A DNA stretch of 64,000 bases from DASRSS01 sp963799045 (GTDB lineage: Bacteria; Actinomycetota; Actinomycetes; Mycobacteriales; Jatrophihabitantaceae), in NCBI GenBank assembly GCA_963799045.1, contig CAWCVN010000005.1, forward strand, positions 558,001 to 622,000, in the 5' to 3' direction. Numbering within the stretch: the stretch's first letter is position 1; each line of letters starts with the position of its first letter. The position numbers were made by a program, and so were the translations under genes. Below the pieces are notes generated by a model, which saw only the letters and a list, made by a program, of their open reading frames with translations, did no database searches and was not told where the DNA came from. Below, one piece after another: positions 50,747-61,282 of the stretch.

Positions 50747-53299
50747 TCAGTGCCCGCGCCCTCCCCGCCGGTGCCGCGCCCGGCTGCGTCCGCGCCGGGC
50801 CCGCGTCCGGCTGCGCTCGGCGGACGCGGCGGCCCACGACTCCGGCCCGGGCAGCTGCGACGCAGGGCGGTTGCGGTGGTAGCGCAGCCAGGAGCGCAGC
50901 CGCTCGCGGGCGCCCAGCCCACCGCGCACCCGCTTGCGCAACGCGCCTTGGGCCGCCCAGGCCGCGTCGGCGTCCTGGTCCGTGACGAGCAGCGTGCTGC
51001 TGTACGCGGCCGCGGTCGCGGTGCCGCTGACCTGCCCCGCCGGCCCGGCGCTGTCCGGGCCGAAGCGCTCACCGGCCAGCGCGACGATCTCGGTCCCGGT
51101 CAGCGCGGTGAGGTCGGGCAGCCCGGCTTCGGTGAGCAGGTCGATGCTCTCTGCCCAGGCTGCCAGCGCCCTGGCCCGCGGATCGGGCAGCCGGTGCCGG
51201 CGCCGGCGCCGCACCTGCTTGCGGGCCACCAGCACGACGAGCAGCACCAGTATCAGCGCGGCGAACGCCACGATCAGGCTCAGCACCACCGCACGCAGCG
51301 ATGAGGACGGCCCGCCGGGAACCGAGCTCTTCGGTGCGACCGCGTGCCCGGCGTTGCTCTTGGTGACCAGGGCGTTCTGGCTCGGCGGCGTGGTCGGGCT
51401 CGGTGGCGCGCTCGCGGTGACACTCGGGGGATGCCGGGTCGAGGAGTATGTGCTCGGCGCCGCGTCCAGGACGACCCAGCCCACCCCCGTGACCGGAATC
51501 TCGACCCAGGTCCACGCCTGGGCCGTGGTGACCGAGTACGTCCCGCTCGGCAGCGCCGTGGCCCCGCTCGGCGGGCTCACCCGGAAGCCGGAGACCACCC
51601 GCGCGGGAACGCCCAGCCGGCGCGCGATCAGCGCGACCAGCGTGGCGTACTGCTCGGGCGAACCGGTGCGGTCGGGGCCGACGACCGAGGCCAGCACATC
51701 GGCGAGGGCGGCGCTTCCGGCCCGGGCTCCGGGCGGCGGCGCGCTCGGCGGTGCGGTCGGGGTGGCGGAGCTGGTCGCCGGCCGGGTGTGCTGCGCCGTG
51801 GCGGTCCCGGAGCCGGTCGGCGGCGGCGCGGTGGCGACTCCGCTGCTGAGGGAGTAGTTGGACCGGAGGTCTTTCAGCAGCGCCTGGAGGAACCCGACAG
51901 CCGGTGTGACGGCGACGCCGGTCTCCAGGCTGAACGACTTCAGCAGCGCGTCGAGCGTCGGCCCCGCGCTCGCCGGCAGACCGCTGTCGGTGGCGGTGCC
52001 GGTCGCGATCTGTGCGGCCGGCGACAGTTGGGAGAAGTGCTTGGTGGTCTCGTCGGAGGTGACCCGGTAACGCTGGCCGGCGCGCAGCGGCCCCGCCGGC
52101 ACGATCATGCCGCTGTCCGGGTCGATGTTGATCGAGGTGCCGGTTACCTGCTGCGGGCGGTAGAGGTAGGGCATCCACGGCGCCCCCGCCAATGGGCCGG
52201 CCGCAATCTGGTAGGTCTGGGTGACCGGGAGGCTCGGCCCGTTGAGCTCGCTGTCGGTCTCGCTGGGCAGCACGCCGCCCGACGGGCGGAAGGTGCGGGT
52301 GAAACTCCACCCCGCGCCGTCGTACTGGTCGGCGTTGGCGATGTTGAAGTAGCCCAGCGTGGGACGGTCGGTCTGGACCGTGAACACCGGTGTCCCCGGC
52401 GACTTCGGATCCGTGGGCCGCAGCGAGCCGACGAACGCGACGGGGGACAGCGGCTGGGAGTCGTGTCACGGCGGCACGCGTTCGGGTGCGGTGCTGTGCC
52501 CGCCGAACGCGGAGGACTGCGCGGCGCAGCCCGGCGAGCAGGGCGACGACCACCGACAGTGACCGTGCCGACCGCCAACCCGCGCAGCGGCAGGATGCCG
52601 TCGGCCTGCGTCGACTCGGCCGTCTCGTCCTGGCGGACCCAGGTCTGTGCGGCGCGCAGCAGCAACAGCGTGGCCAGCAGCGCGCCGGCGAGCACCGCCT
52701 GGTCGATCCGCGCGTCGGACGTCACGAAGCCGGCGAGCGCGCACGGTGGCGGCGTAGGCCAGGCCGAAGGAGACCAGGAGCGCCGGGGTAGGGCAGGATG
52801 GTCTACCAGCGTCGGGTCGAGGCACTCGCCGACCAACGCGCCCGCGAGCCAGCACAGCGTGATGGGCGCGACGAGCAGCGTGCGCGGGCTGACCAGCGGC
52901 AGCGCGAAGGTGAGGATCTGCGACGGGCCGTGGTACCAGACCGCTGGCCAGGTCGCCGAATCCGACCGGCTCGTGCAGCGCCACCAGCAGCGCGTAGAAG
53001 ACGAAGCCCACCAGGTCGATCAGCAGCGACAGCCACAGCCGGCGCACGCCGAGCTGGCGACGACGGCCGGGCACGAGCACGCTCAGCAACGCGGCGCCGA
53101 ACAGCGGCACGCCAATCGAACCGTCGCCGGGAAGGAGCGCAGCCACGGGGTGGCCGCGAAGACCCAGCGATCATCGCCAGCGGCATGAGGCTCTGCGGCA
53201 CGATGCGTCGCACGAGCCGGAGACACCGGAGGTACTGCGCGGAGTCGGCACGGGTCGGCTCGCCACGCTCTGGCGGCGGTCGGATCGGGTGCTTGTCAT
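50747..53299 (-). pseudogene. Transglutaminase-like membrane protein (TgpA/DUF3488-type), frameshifted
   Basis: Starts at ATG 53299 (MTSTRSDRRQS), overlapping the DUF58 stop by ATGA. The first third is a bundle of membrane helices (DUF3488-like), with several frame changes between about 53210 and 52400. From 52387 on the frame is open to 50747: an extracytoplasmic transglutaminase-like domain, then a membrane helix (AVVLSLIVAFAALILVLLVV) and a basic DUF4129-like cytoplasmic end. The core reads GSPEQYATLVALIARRLGVP, then AQAWTWVEIPVTGVGWVVLD. The catalytic Cys and His expected in Q-x-C and H-A-W are absent; only the Asp remains. It is probably a non-catalytic member, as I recall for this actinobacterial cluster. 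Confidence 0.78.
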
Positions 53300-54462
53300 G
53301 CGATGTGCACCTGCAGGTTCCACGCCGCGCACGCCTCGTCGGCGTCCGCGGCGACGATCACCCGCACGCCGCGAAGTGCGGTGCCGGCGCTGCGGTCCGG
53401 GATCGATCGAGATCGACGACCAGCCGGTCGAAGCGGCGCCGCAGCGCGGCTGACGTAGGGCAGGTCGTCGTGGTCGAGCTCGCCGGTGACGACGCACGAG
53501 CGAGGTGCCGCCGCGGGCTCGGCGCAGCCGCAGCAGCTGCGGCCTGCAGCGAGCCGTCCGGGTCGGGCTGCACGCCGGTCAGGTGGTCGATCAGCGGCGT
53601 GGCGTCGCGCAGCCGCGGCCCGCCGAGCACGGTGCCGTCGGTGAGCCGCAACTCGACCGGCGCCTTGTTCGCCGCGCTGCGCGACGACCACCGATGCGGT
53701 GACGTCGACGGCCTGCTCGAAGGACTCCTCGGTGTAGAGGCTCGGGCCGCTGGTCGAACAGCACGACGGTGTACGGCTGCGAGGTGTCGACGTTGTGCTT
53801 GACGACGCAGCGTGCCGGTGCGCGCCGACGAGCGCCAGTGCACCAGCCGCAGGTCGTCGCCGAGCGACGTACTCGCGCAGCCGGTGGAAGGTGATGTTGC
53901 CCTGCGGCGAGGTGTCCGACGACGGGCCCTCCAGGTGGCGGGTCGGCCGGTCGGCAGGGCGCGGAAGCCGAGCACCCGCGGGTAGACCCAGATGCGCTCG
54001 GTCTCGCCGTGCTGGCGGGAGAGCCGGAACAGCTCGAAGCTGTCGCGCCGGGTGACCTCGACCGGCCCGACGTCGAAGATGCCGCGCCGCAGGGTCGGCA
54101 GCCGGTAGGTGCGCATGCCGCGCTCGCCGCCGCGCATGCGCGGGATGATCGTGCGCACCCGTATGGTCGCCGAACGGCTGGGTGGCGACCGTGACGGCCG
54201 ACCGTGCGGCGGCCGCGGTTGGCGAAGGTCGAGTAACGCGATCGCGGGCGAGCCCTTCGGCACCCGCGGCGGCTGGATCTCCCGGTCGATCGACCAGCCG
54301 GGACGGGCGGACGATGCTGACCAGGCCGAGCGACCACGAGCCGAGCAGCCCGAGCCCGAGCAGGTCGAAGGCCAGCCAGTCAGACCGAGCCCGAGCACCA
54401 GCGCGGCGAGCGCCGGCGAGCAGCGTCGCCAGGCCGAAGCGGGTCATGCCGCCGACCGTCAT
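53296..54462 (-). pseudogene. DUF58-domain protein, frameshifted
   Basis: Starts at ATG 54462, 2 bases after the MoxR stop. Fragments in all three frames rebuild a DUF58 protein: an N-terminal membrane hairpin (LAFDLLGLGLLGSWSLGLVS), RRGIFDVGPVEVTRRDSFEL, ERIWVYPRVLGFRALPTGRP, NITFHRLREYVLGDDLRLVH and WRSSARTGTL, the DUF58 signature. The C-terminus ends AAWNLQVHIA at 53296. Frame changes occur near 54390, 54320, 54230, 54170, 53935, 53870, 53805, 53755, 53680, 53530, 53450 and 53405, mostly single extra bases. DUF58 proteins work with MoxR AAA+ ATPases, and the gene order here fits. Confidence 0.75.
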
Positions 54463-54464
54463 GC

Positions 54465-55445
54465 TCAGCCGCGGTCAGGCCGCGCGCGCGGCACGGGCAC
54501 CGACTGCAGTGCCCGGGCGATCAGCTCGGCGCCGGTGCGGCCCTGCAGCTCGGCGTCCGGCTGCAGGATCACCCGGTGCGCGAGCACGATCGGCGCCATC
54601 TGCTTGACGTCCTCCGGAATCACGTAGGGCCGGCCGGCGACGGCGGCCGCCGCCCGCGCCGCCCGCAGCAGCGCGAGGCTGCCGCGCGGCGAGACGCCCA
54701 GTCGCAGCTCGGACATCGTCCGCGTCGCGGTCGACGACCGCGACGATGTAGCTCTCCAGCGCCGGGGCGACCTCGACTTGCTTCGACCGCGCTGATCATC
54801 TTCGACGACGTCCGTGCCCGCGAGCACCGGCGAGAGCTGCTCGACCGTCGAGCCCATCTTCTGCGTGCGCAGGATCGCCGCCTCGGCATCGGTCGACGGG
54901 TAGCCGACGGTCAGCTTCATCAGGAAGCGGTCGAGCTGCGCCTCGGGCAGCACGTACGTGCCCTCCATGTCGATCGGGTTCTGGGTCGCGACGACCATGA
55001 ACGGCCGGGGTATGCGGGTGCACGCGGCCGTCGGCGCTGACCGTGCCCTCCTCCATCACCTCGAGCAGCGCGGACTGCGTCTTCGGCGAGGCGCGGTTGA
55101 TCTCGTCGGCGAGCGACGATGTTGGCGAACACCGGGCCCGGCTTGAACTCGAACTCGTGGCTGGCCTGGTTGTAGATCGTCACTCCGGTGACGTCCGAGG
55201 GCAGCAGGTCGGGGGTGAACTGGATGCGGTTCCAGGTGATCGTCAGCGACGAGGCGAGGGCGCGGGCCAGCGAGGTCTTGCCGGTGCCCGGCACGTCCTC
55301 GAGCAGCAGGTGCCCCTCGGCGAGCAGGCAGATCACGGCGTTGCGGATGATCTCCGGCTTGCCCTGGATTGACGTAGCCGATGTTGGCGCACAGCACCTC
55401 GACATCGCGGGCGACCTGGGTGGTCGTGTCAGCGGGGCTGGACAT
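54465..55445 (-). pseudogene. MoxR-family AAA+ ATPase, frameshifted
   Basis: From ATG 55445, with GGAG 6 bases upstream. Rebuilt motifs: GKPEIIRNAVICLLAEGHLL, LEDVPGTGKTSLARALASSL (Walker A), a Walker B region, VVATQNPIDMEGTYVLPEAQ (sensor 1), DRFLMKLTVGYPSTDAEAAI, and the C-terminal lid SELRLGVSPRGSLALLRAAR to 54465. Frame breaks near 55370, 55115, 55010, 54810, 54785 and 54720 are each explained by one extra base. MoxR ATPases act as chaperones for metal-ion insertion or complex assembly together with DUF58/VWA partners. Confidence 0.82.
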
Positions 55446-55468
55446 GGCACTCCTGTGATCGTCGATGG

Positions 55469-58400
55469 TCACGGCGACGGCGCTCCGGACACGGTGACCG
55501 TGTAGTCGCCCGAGTTGCCGTAGTTGGGATCGGTGAACTTGATTTCAACCCTGTAGGTCGACGGCGTCGGCGGCGGGGGTGGCGGCGGGGCCGAGCTGGT
55601 CGGCGTACCGCTGCCTCCGGACGGCGCCGAAGAAGCTGACGACGAGGACGGTGCGGGCGAAGCTGACGATGAGGACGGTGCGGGCGAACCGGGCGGCGCC
55701 GGGGAGCTCGTGCCGCCACCAGTCGTGGGTGGGCAGATGCCCAGGTCGGGGTTCAAGGTCATGGGTGCGCCGTTGGAGGGGGTCTGCGTCGCCGTCGTGC
55801 AGACGCTACCGCTCGAGGTGACCGTCTCGGTCCAACTCAGCTTGGCCAGCGCGGCGTCGTTGTACGGGCCGCTGTAGGAGACCGCGACCGTGCTCCCGGA
55901 CCAGGCGGCGGTGAAGCTCATCTGGCTCGGGTCGACCGGCTGCGGGCCGGTGCCGGTGACCGATACGGGGTATGGCGGATTCGGGGACTGGCCGAAGTAG
56001 CTGAAATCGATGCTGACCCGCCACGGCTGGCTGTGGTCGGCGTAGTAGCAGGGCGCGGCCATGGTGATCGTGACCGGCGCCCGCGCCGGGTTGCCCGACG
56101 ACGGCCCGGCGCACGCGATCCAGGTGCCGCCGCTGTCCTGGTACTGCGCCTGAATCGTCCAGTTGGTCGCGTAGGAGGCCAGCAGGCCGTTGCTGCCCTG
56201 GTAGGAGACGCGATCTGTGGCACCCCGAGGATGCCGGTGGCGACGAAGTTCGCGCTGAACTGCGCAGCGGAGGTGTCCAGCGCCGGCACCGGGACGAAGA
56301 CGGTCGCGGTCGCCGGCTGCGAAGCGGTGCCGCCGAAGTAGGCGGGGGAGCGGACCGTCGTCGCGTTCTCCTGCAGCGCGACCTGGACGGTGCAGCTGCC
56401 GTTGTACACGGAACGGTCCACGTGCGGGAACGACAGCGGCTGCGCGGGGTCGATGTTCGACGCGTTCAGCGGCAGCGCGGTGTTGCCGCACACCAGCTGC
56501 GAGTTGGCGAGGTCGAACGTCTCGCCGCGGGCGTCCGAGCTGGCCAGCCCGGCGATGGACACCGACAGCATGCCGGTTCCGGAGACGGGGCTGGATGAGG
56601 CGAACGTGGCGCTCGCGGTCAGCGTCGGCCAATCCGCGACGGCGGCCTGCACGTCGACCGTGGGCAGCGCGACCGAGGCCGTGGCGTGGCCGGGCGGGGC
56701 GGCGATCACCTGCACCTGGTACGCCGAGCCGGGCAGCACCCCGGGCAGTGCGACCGAGGTGGCCGAGGTCGGCCCCTTCTGCTGCACGAGCGAGCCGCCC
56801 GTCAGCAGGCGGTAGGTCAGCGTGCCGCCGATCCCACCCAGCGCCACGTTGGGATCGCCGTCGAAGGTGACGGTGACATTGGTGCTGCTCGAGCCGCCCT
56901 GCACGGTGTGCGGTGGCGTGCTCGCCGCTACGTGGATCGCGGAGGGATCGGGGTGGCTCCAGCTGTGGACGCAGCCTGAGCTGGTGGCAGGCGAACCGAC
57001 CGTGCCGTGATCGCCGACGCCCTCGACCGTGAAGTTCAGGCCGTAGCCGAGCAGGTTGTCGCCACCGCGATAGGTATAGGTGAACGTGTGCGTGGTCGGG
57101 TCGCCGACCAACTGCCCGTTGGGCGGCGCGCCGATCAGCCCGCTGCTGCTCTCGCACAGCTGCGGAATTATCGACCAGGAATCGACCGGGACGCAGCCCT
57201 GTTGCACGCCGCCGCAGGAGTTCCAGCTGATCTGCCAGTTGCCCTGGTCATCCACCGTGACCGAGATCCCGGTCGGCGCCTTCGGGCCCTCGACCTGGGT
57301 GCGCACAAGCAGCGGAGCGGACGGCGTGTGCCGGCCGTTCAGGTAGGCGCTGACCACGATGCGGTACTGGGTGTCGGGGAACAGGCCGGTGATGTTGACG
57401 CCGTCCACCCCCTGCACCGTGATCGTCCCGGGCGGCGGCGGCGCGTCACCGCCGACCAGCTGCACCGAGACGGTGTACGTCGACGGGGCGCAGTCCTGCC
57501 GGTCCAGCAGCGGATAGCTCCATTGCACCTGCGCCGAGCGGGAGCCCTTGCCGACGAGCTGTACCGAGGGGATATGGGGGATCTGGGTGGTGGTGTGGCA
57601 GTCGATGCGGTCGGTGACCGGCTCGGCCGGGTTGGGGCGCGGGGTGGGGGAGCTCTGCGGTTGTCCGGACTTGGGCGGCACCGGCCGGCCGCTCGGGCTC
57701 TGCTGGGGGCGCAGGTTGGCCAGTGCGGCGACGCCGTCGGAGCTGATGTCGACGGCGGTGCGCTTGTCGATCACGACCGGGTCGTGGCTGCCGTCGGTGA
57801 ACACGGTCAGCGCTTCCAGGTTGGCGCGGGAATTGAAGATCACCCGCGAGCCGCGGGCGAGCACGGCCGCCTGGGCGAACGAGGTCGTCTCCCCGGGTAC
57901 CCGCGGGTACTCGCCCACCGACGACGTCGGCTGTGCTTGACCGCTCAGCGAGATCTGCCACAGCGCGCCGCTGCGCCGGTCCATCGTGTACAGCGCGCCG
58001 TCGCTCTCGGCCGGCGGTGCGAGGTCCGTGCCGGTGACCGCGGGGAGCGCGGCCACGACCGCCGTCCCGGTCGCGTCGACGGCGGCGCGCACCAGGCTCC
58101 AGCCCGAGGACGTCGAGTGGTACAGGAACGCGAACGACCCCTGCTGGTTGCTGGCGGGCAGGATCTTGTCCACGCTGCCCGCGCCTCCCGGGGCGGTGAC
58201 GTCGACGCGGCCGATGCGGTCGGTGCCGTCGAAGACGTCGATGCCGTCGGCGGAGGCGACCGCGACGACGTCGCCGCCGGTGCCGTCGCCGTTGCGGGTG
58301 CTCGCCGCCATCGCCGCCACGCCGGTGACCGTGCCGTGGTCGTGGCGGCTCAGGCTCGCGCCGGTGTCGGAGCCTGCGGGCACCTGTAGCTGGCGGATCG

Positions 58401-59088
58401 TGTGGGTCTGGCCCGACCCGACCAGCAGCCACAGGTCGCTGTTGGCCGTGGCCTCCTTGGTGCTGTGGGCGCTCACGGCGCCGGTCGCGATGTCCGTGAC
58501 CGGCTCGGTCATCGAGACCGATGCGCGGGCCTGGGTGGCGGCCCCGTTGGCCGCGGAGCTCACCGTCGCCTGGTTGACCAGGTAGACCGACGTTCCCGTC
58601 GCGCTGGAGCGCACGATGTAGGCGGCCGAGCCCGCCGCGATTCCGGCGGCCCTGGTGGTCTGGGTGGCGTTGGGTAGGGAGACCCCGCCGTTGTTGGCCT
58701 TGAGCACGAAGCCGGTCGAGTCCAGCATGTTGAACTCGCCGGTGGCGGTGTCGAGCAGCAGCGTCCCGCCGTCTAGCGGCAGCACGTCCAGGTCGCCGGA
58801 GGCCTTCGCGCCGACCTGGGTGTAGGCGTTCGTCAGCCGGACGCTCGGCTTGCCGGTGGCCAGGTCGACGGCGACGGGGGCGGTGTTGTCGTTGATGAAC
58901 ACCGAGCCGTAGAAGAGGTTGAAGGCACGTGCCGTGCTCGGCCGCACGGCGAACGAGGCGACCGTGACGGCGGCGGCGACCGCGACCAGCGCCGCGACGA
59001 GGATCAGGGACTGACGGCGAGTCGGCGCGCCGGCCCGTGCCGGCGTCGCCGCGGGCCGAAACGCGGCGCGCTGCCGTCGTCCGGACAA
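55469..59088 (-). pseudogene. Large secreted/anchored fibronectin type III protein, one frameshift
   Basis: From ATG 59088. A single membrane segment (LILVAALVAVAAAVTVASFA, residues about 28-48) anchors an extracytoplasmic chain of about 1200 residues. Residues about 55-440 form a beta-propeller-like region, a Pro-rich linker follows at about 450-485, then two to three Fn3 modules (RSAQVQWSYPLLDRQDCAPS, LFPDTQYRIVVSAYLNGRHT), several Ig-like repeats, and a Ser/Pro/Ala-rich stretch before a last beta module. The frame breaks near 56215 (one extra base) and continues to 55469. It heads the minus-strand operon with MoxR, DUF58 and the transglutaminase-like gene, and is probably the envelope protein that system matures or assembles. 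Confidence 0.8.
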
Positions 59089-59264
59089 CCGGTCTCCTCC
59101 TGCCCGTTCGCCCTACCCGTTCGGCCGAGGCCGCGGGAGCCGACTCGAGCGCATTCACCGCCCGCCACACAGCGAACACACCCGCGACACAGGGTAACGG
59201 ACCGGGCCTTTCCGGAAGCCCTGTCTTTTCGGATCCGCCGCGCGACGTGTCCGCGACGCTTCGT

Positions 59265-59285
59265 CCGGTGCACCGCCCGGTGCAC
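59265..59285 (+). repeat. Two direct CCGGTGCAC motifs upstream of ctaD
   Basis: CCGGTGCAC at 59265-59273 and 59277-59285, 12 bases apart, each containing the palindrome GTGCAC. A possible -10 (TATCCT, 59306-59311) follows. The region lies between the divergent Fn3 and ctaD genes and could be an operator. Confidence 0.35.
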
Positions 59286-59353
59286 TCCCGCGTTCCGGGC
59301 GTGACTATCCTGCACTGAGCGGCGCACGGGGGTCCCGGGCGCCGTGGGCGCTG

Positions 59354-61216
59354 ATGAATCCCGGAAGGGGCACCACCTTGACCACGACTGCAGAGCCCTC
59401 GGCTCCGTCGCCGGACTCCGCGCAGCCGAGGGCGATCGTCGCCCGGCCGTTCCCGGTGCATCAGGTCACCAAGGGCTCGCTGTTCAGCCAGCTGCTCCGG
59501 ACGACCGATCACAAGATGATCGGCCGCATGTACATGACCACGTCGCTGGCCTTCTTCGCGGTCGGCGGCGTGATGGCGCTGTTGATGCGCGCCGAGTTGG
59601 CCAGGCCCGGCAAGCAGTTCCTGTCACCGGAGCAGTACAACCAGCTGTTCACGATGCACGGCACCGTGATGCTGCTGTTCTTCGCGACGCCGATCGTATT
59701 CGCCTTCGCGAACCTGGTCCTTCCGCTGCAGATCGGCTCGCCGGACGTCGCGTTCCCGCGCCTGAACGCGTTCTCCTACTGGCTGTACCTGTTCGGTGCT
59801 CTCCTGGCGATGGGTGGCTTCTTCACTCCGGGCGGCGCCGCCGACGCCGGCTGGACGCTGTACACGCCGTTGAGCAACGAGGTCAACTCGCCCGGTCCCG
59901 GTACGGACCTGTGGATCATCGGCCTCGGCATCGCGGGTCTGGGCACCATTCTCGGCGCGGTCAACATGGTCACGACGACCGTGTGCCTGCGCGCGCCGGG
60001 CATGACGATGTTCCGGATGCCGATCTTCACCTGGAACATCCTGATCACCAGCCTGCTCGTGCTGCTGGCCTTCCCGATCCTCACCGCGGCGCTGCTGGTG
60101 CTCTGGGTCGACCGAAACATGCATGCGCAGGTGTTCACCGCGGACAACGGCGGAGCGGTGCTGTGGCAGCACCTGTTCTGGTTCTTCGGCCATCCCGAGG
60201 TCTACATCATCGCGCTGCCGTTCTTCGGCATCGTCTCCGAGATCTTTCCGGTCTTCAGCCGCAAGCCGCTGTTCGGCTACAAGGGCCTGGTGCTGGCGAC
60301 CATGTCGATCGCCGCGCTGTCGCTGACGGTGTGGGCGCACCACATGTTCACCACCGGCGCGGTGCTGCTGCCGTTCTTCAGCGTGATGACCTTCCTGATC
60401 GCGGTGCCGACCGGCATGAAGTTCTTCACCTGGATCGGCACGATGTGGCGCGGTGCGGTCACCTTCGAGACGCCGATGCTGTTCTCGGTCGGCTTCCTCA
60501 TCACGTTCCTGTTCGGCGGCCTGACCGGCGTACTGCTGGCCAGCCCGCCCCTGGACTTCCAGGTCTCGGACACCTACTTCGTCGTGGCCCACTTCCACTA
60601 CGTCCTGTTCGGCACGATCGTGTTCGCCGTCTACGCCGGCTTCTATTTCTGGTTCCCGAAGTTCACCGGCCGCTTCATGGACGAGAAGCTGGGGAAGGTG
60701 CACTTCTGGCTGACCTTCCTCGGTTTCCACCTGACCTTCCTCGTCCAGCACTGGCTCGGTGCCGAGGGCATGCCGCGGCGATACGCCGACTACCTGCCCA
60801 CGGACGGCTTCACGACGCTGAATACCGTGTCGACCATCGGTTCGTTCGTGCTGGGCGCGTCGCTGATCCCGTTTGCGTGGAACGTCTACAAGTCCTACCG
60901 GTACGGCGAGATCACCGTGGCCGACGACCCGTGGGGCTTCGGCAACTCGCTGGAGTGGGCCACCTCGTCCCCGCCGCCCCGGCACAACTTCACGTCGATC
61001 CCGCGGATCCGCTCCGAGCGCCCGGCGTTCGAGTACCACTACCCGCACCTGCTCGAGCGGCTCGAGCGTGAGGCGCACGGCGGCCGCGCGCACCGGCACG
61101 TGACCGCGATGAGCACCCGCGACCCGCACGAGGGCGCGCACCTCGGGGTGACCGCGCCCATCGACGTCGCCCGGCCGGCGGCCGGCGGCCCGCCGTCGGA
61201 CCAGCACGACGACTGA
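59354..61216 (+). CDS. ctaD: Cytochrome c oxidase subunit I
   Basis: 620 residues with twelve membrane helices. TMHGTVMLLFFATPIVFAFA carries a heme a His. WFFGHPEVYIIALPFFGIVS has the CuB His and the His-Tyr crosslink. WAHHMFTTG holds the two further CuB ligands, and VVAHFHYVLFGTIVFAVYAG the heme a3 and heme a His. It is the catalytic core of the aa3 oxidase that reduces oxygen and pumps protons. A TTG at 59378 with GGAAGGGG upstream (TTTAEPS) is a credible alternative start to ATG 59354. Subunits II and III are not in the window. serB follows 66 bases later, as in mycobacteria. Confidence 0.95.
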   Translation: MNPGRGTTLTTTAEPSAPSPDSAQPRAIVARPFPVHQVTKGSLFSQLLRTTDHKMIGRMYMTTSLAFFAVGGVMALLMRAELARPGKQFLSPEQYNQLFTMHGTVMLLFFATPIVFAFANLVLPLQIGSPDVAFPRLNAFSYWLYLFGALLAMGGFFTPGGAADAGWTLYTPLSNEVNSPGPGTDLWIIGLGIAGLGTILGAVNMVTTTVCLRAPGMTMFRMPIFTWNILITSLLVLLAFPILTAALLVLWVDRNMHAQVFTADNGGAVLWQHLFWFFGHPEVYIIALPFFGIVSEIFPVFSRKPLFGYKGLVLATMSIAALSLTVWAHHMFTTGAVLLPFFSVMTFLIAVPTGMKFFTWIGTMWRGAVTFETPMLFSVGFLITFLFGGLTGVLLASPPLDFQVSDTYFVVAHFHYVLFGTIVFAVYAGFYFWFPKFTGRFMDEKLGKVHFWLTFLGFHLTFLVQHWLGAEGMPRRYADYLPTDGFTTLNTVSTIGSFVLGASLIPFAWNVYKSYRYGEITVADDPWGFGNSLEWATSSPPPRHNFTSIPRIRSERPAFEYHYPHLLERLEREAHGGRAHRHVTAMSTRDPHEGAHLGVTAPIDVARPAAGGPPSDQHDD

Positions 61217-61282
61217 GCGGCTCGTGCCCGCGGACGCGTAGCGTATGACGGGCAACTGACGGCGAAGCCGCGGACGCATCGG

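Noticed and set aside
47570..56220. A genome segment using pervasive recoding or RNA editing
   Set aside because: The insertions share no sequence context, hit unrelated genes and stop abruptly at both edges, which fits read error far better.
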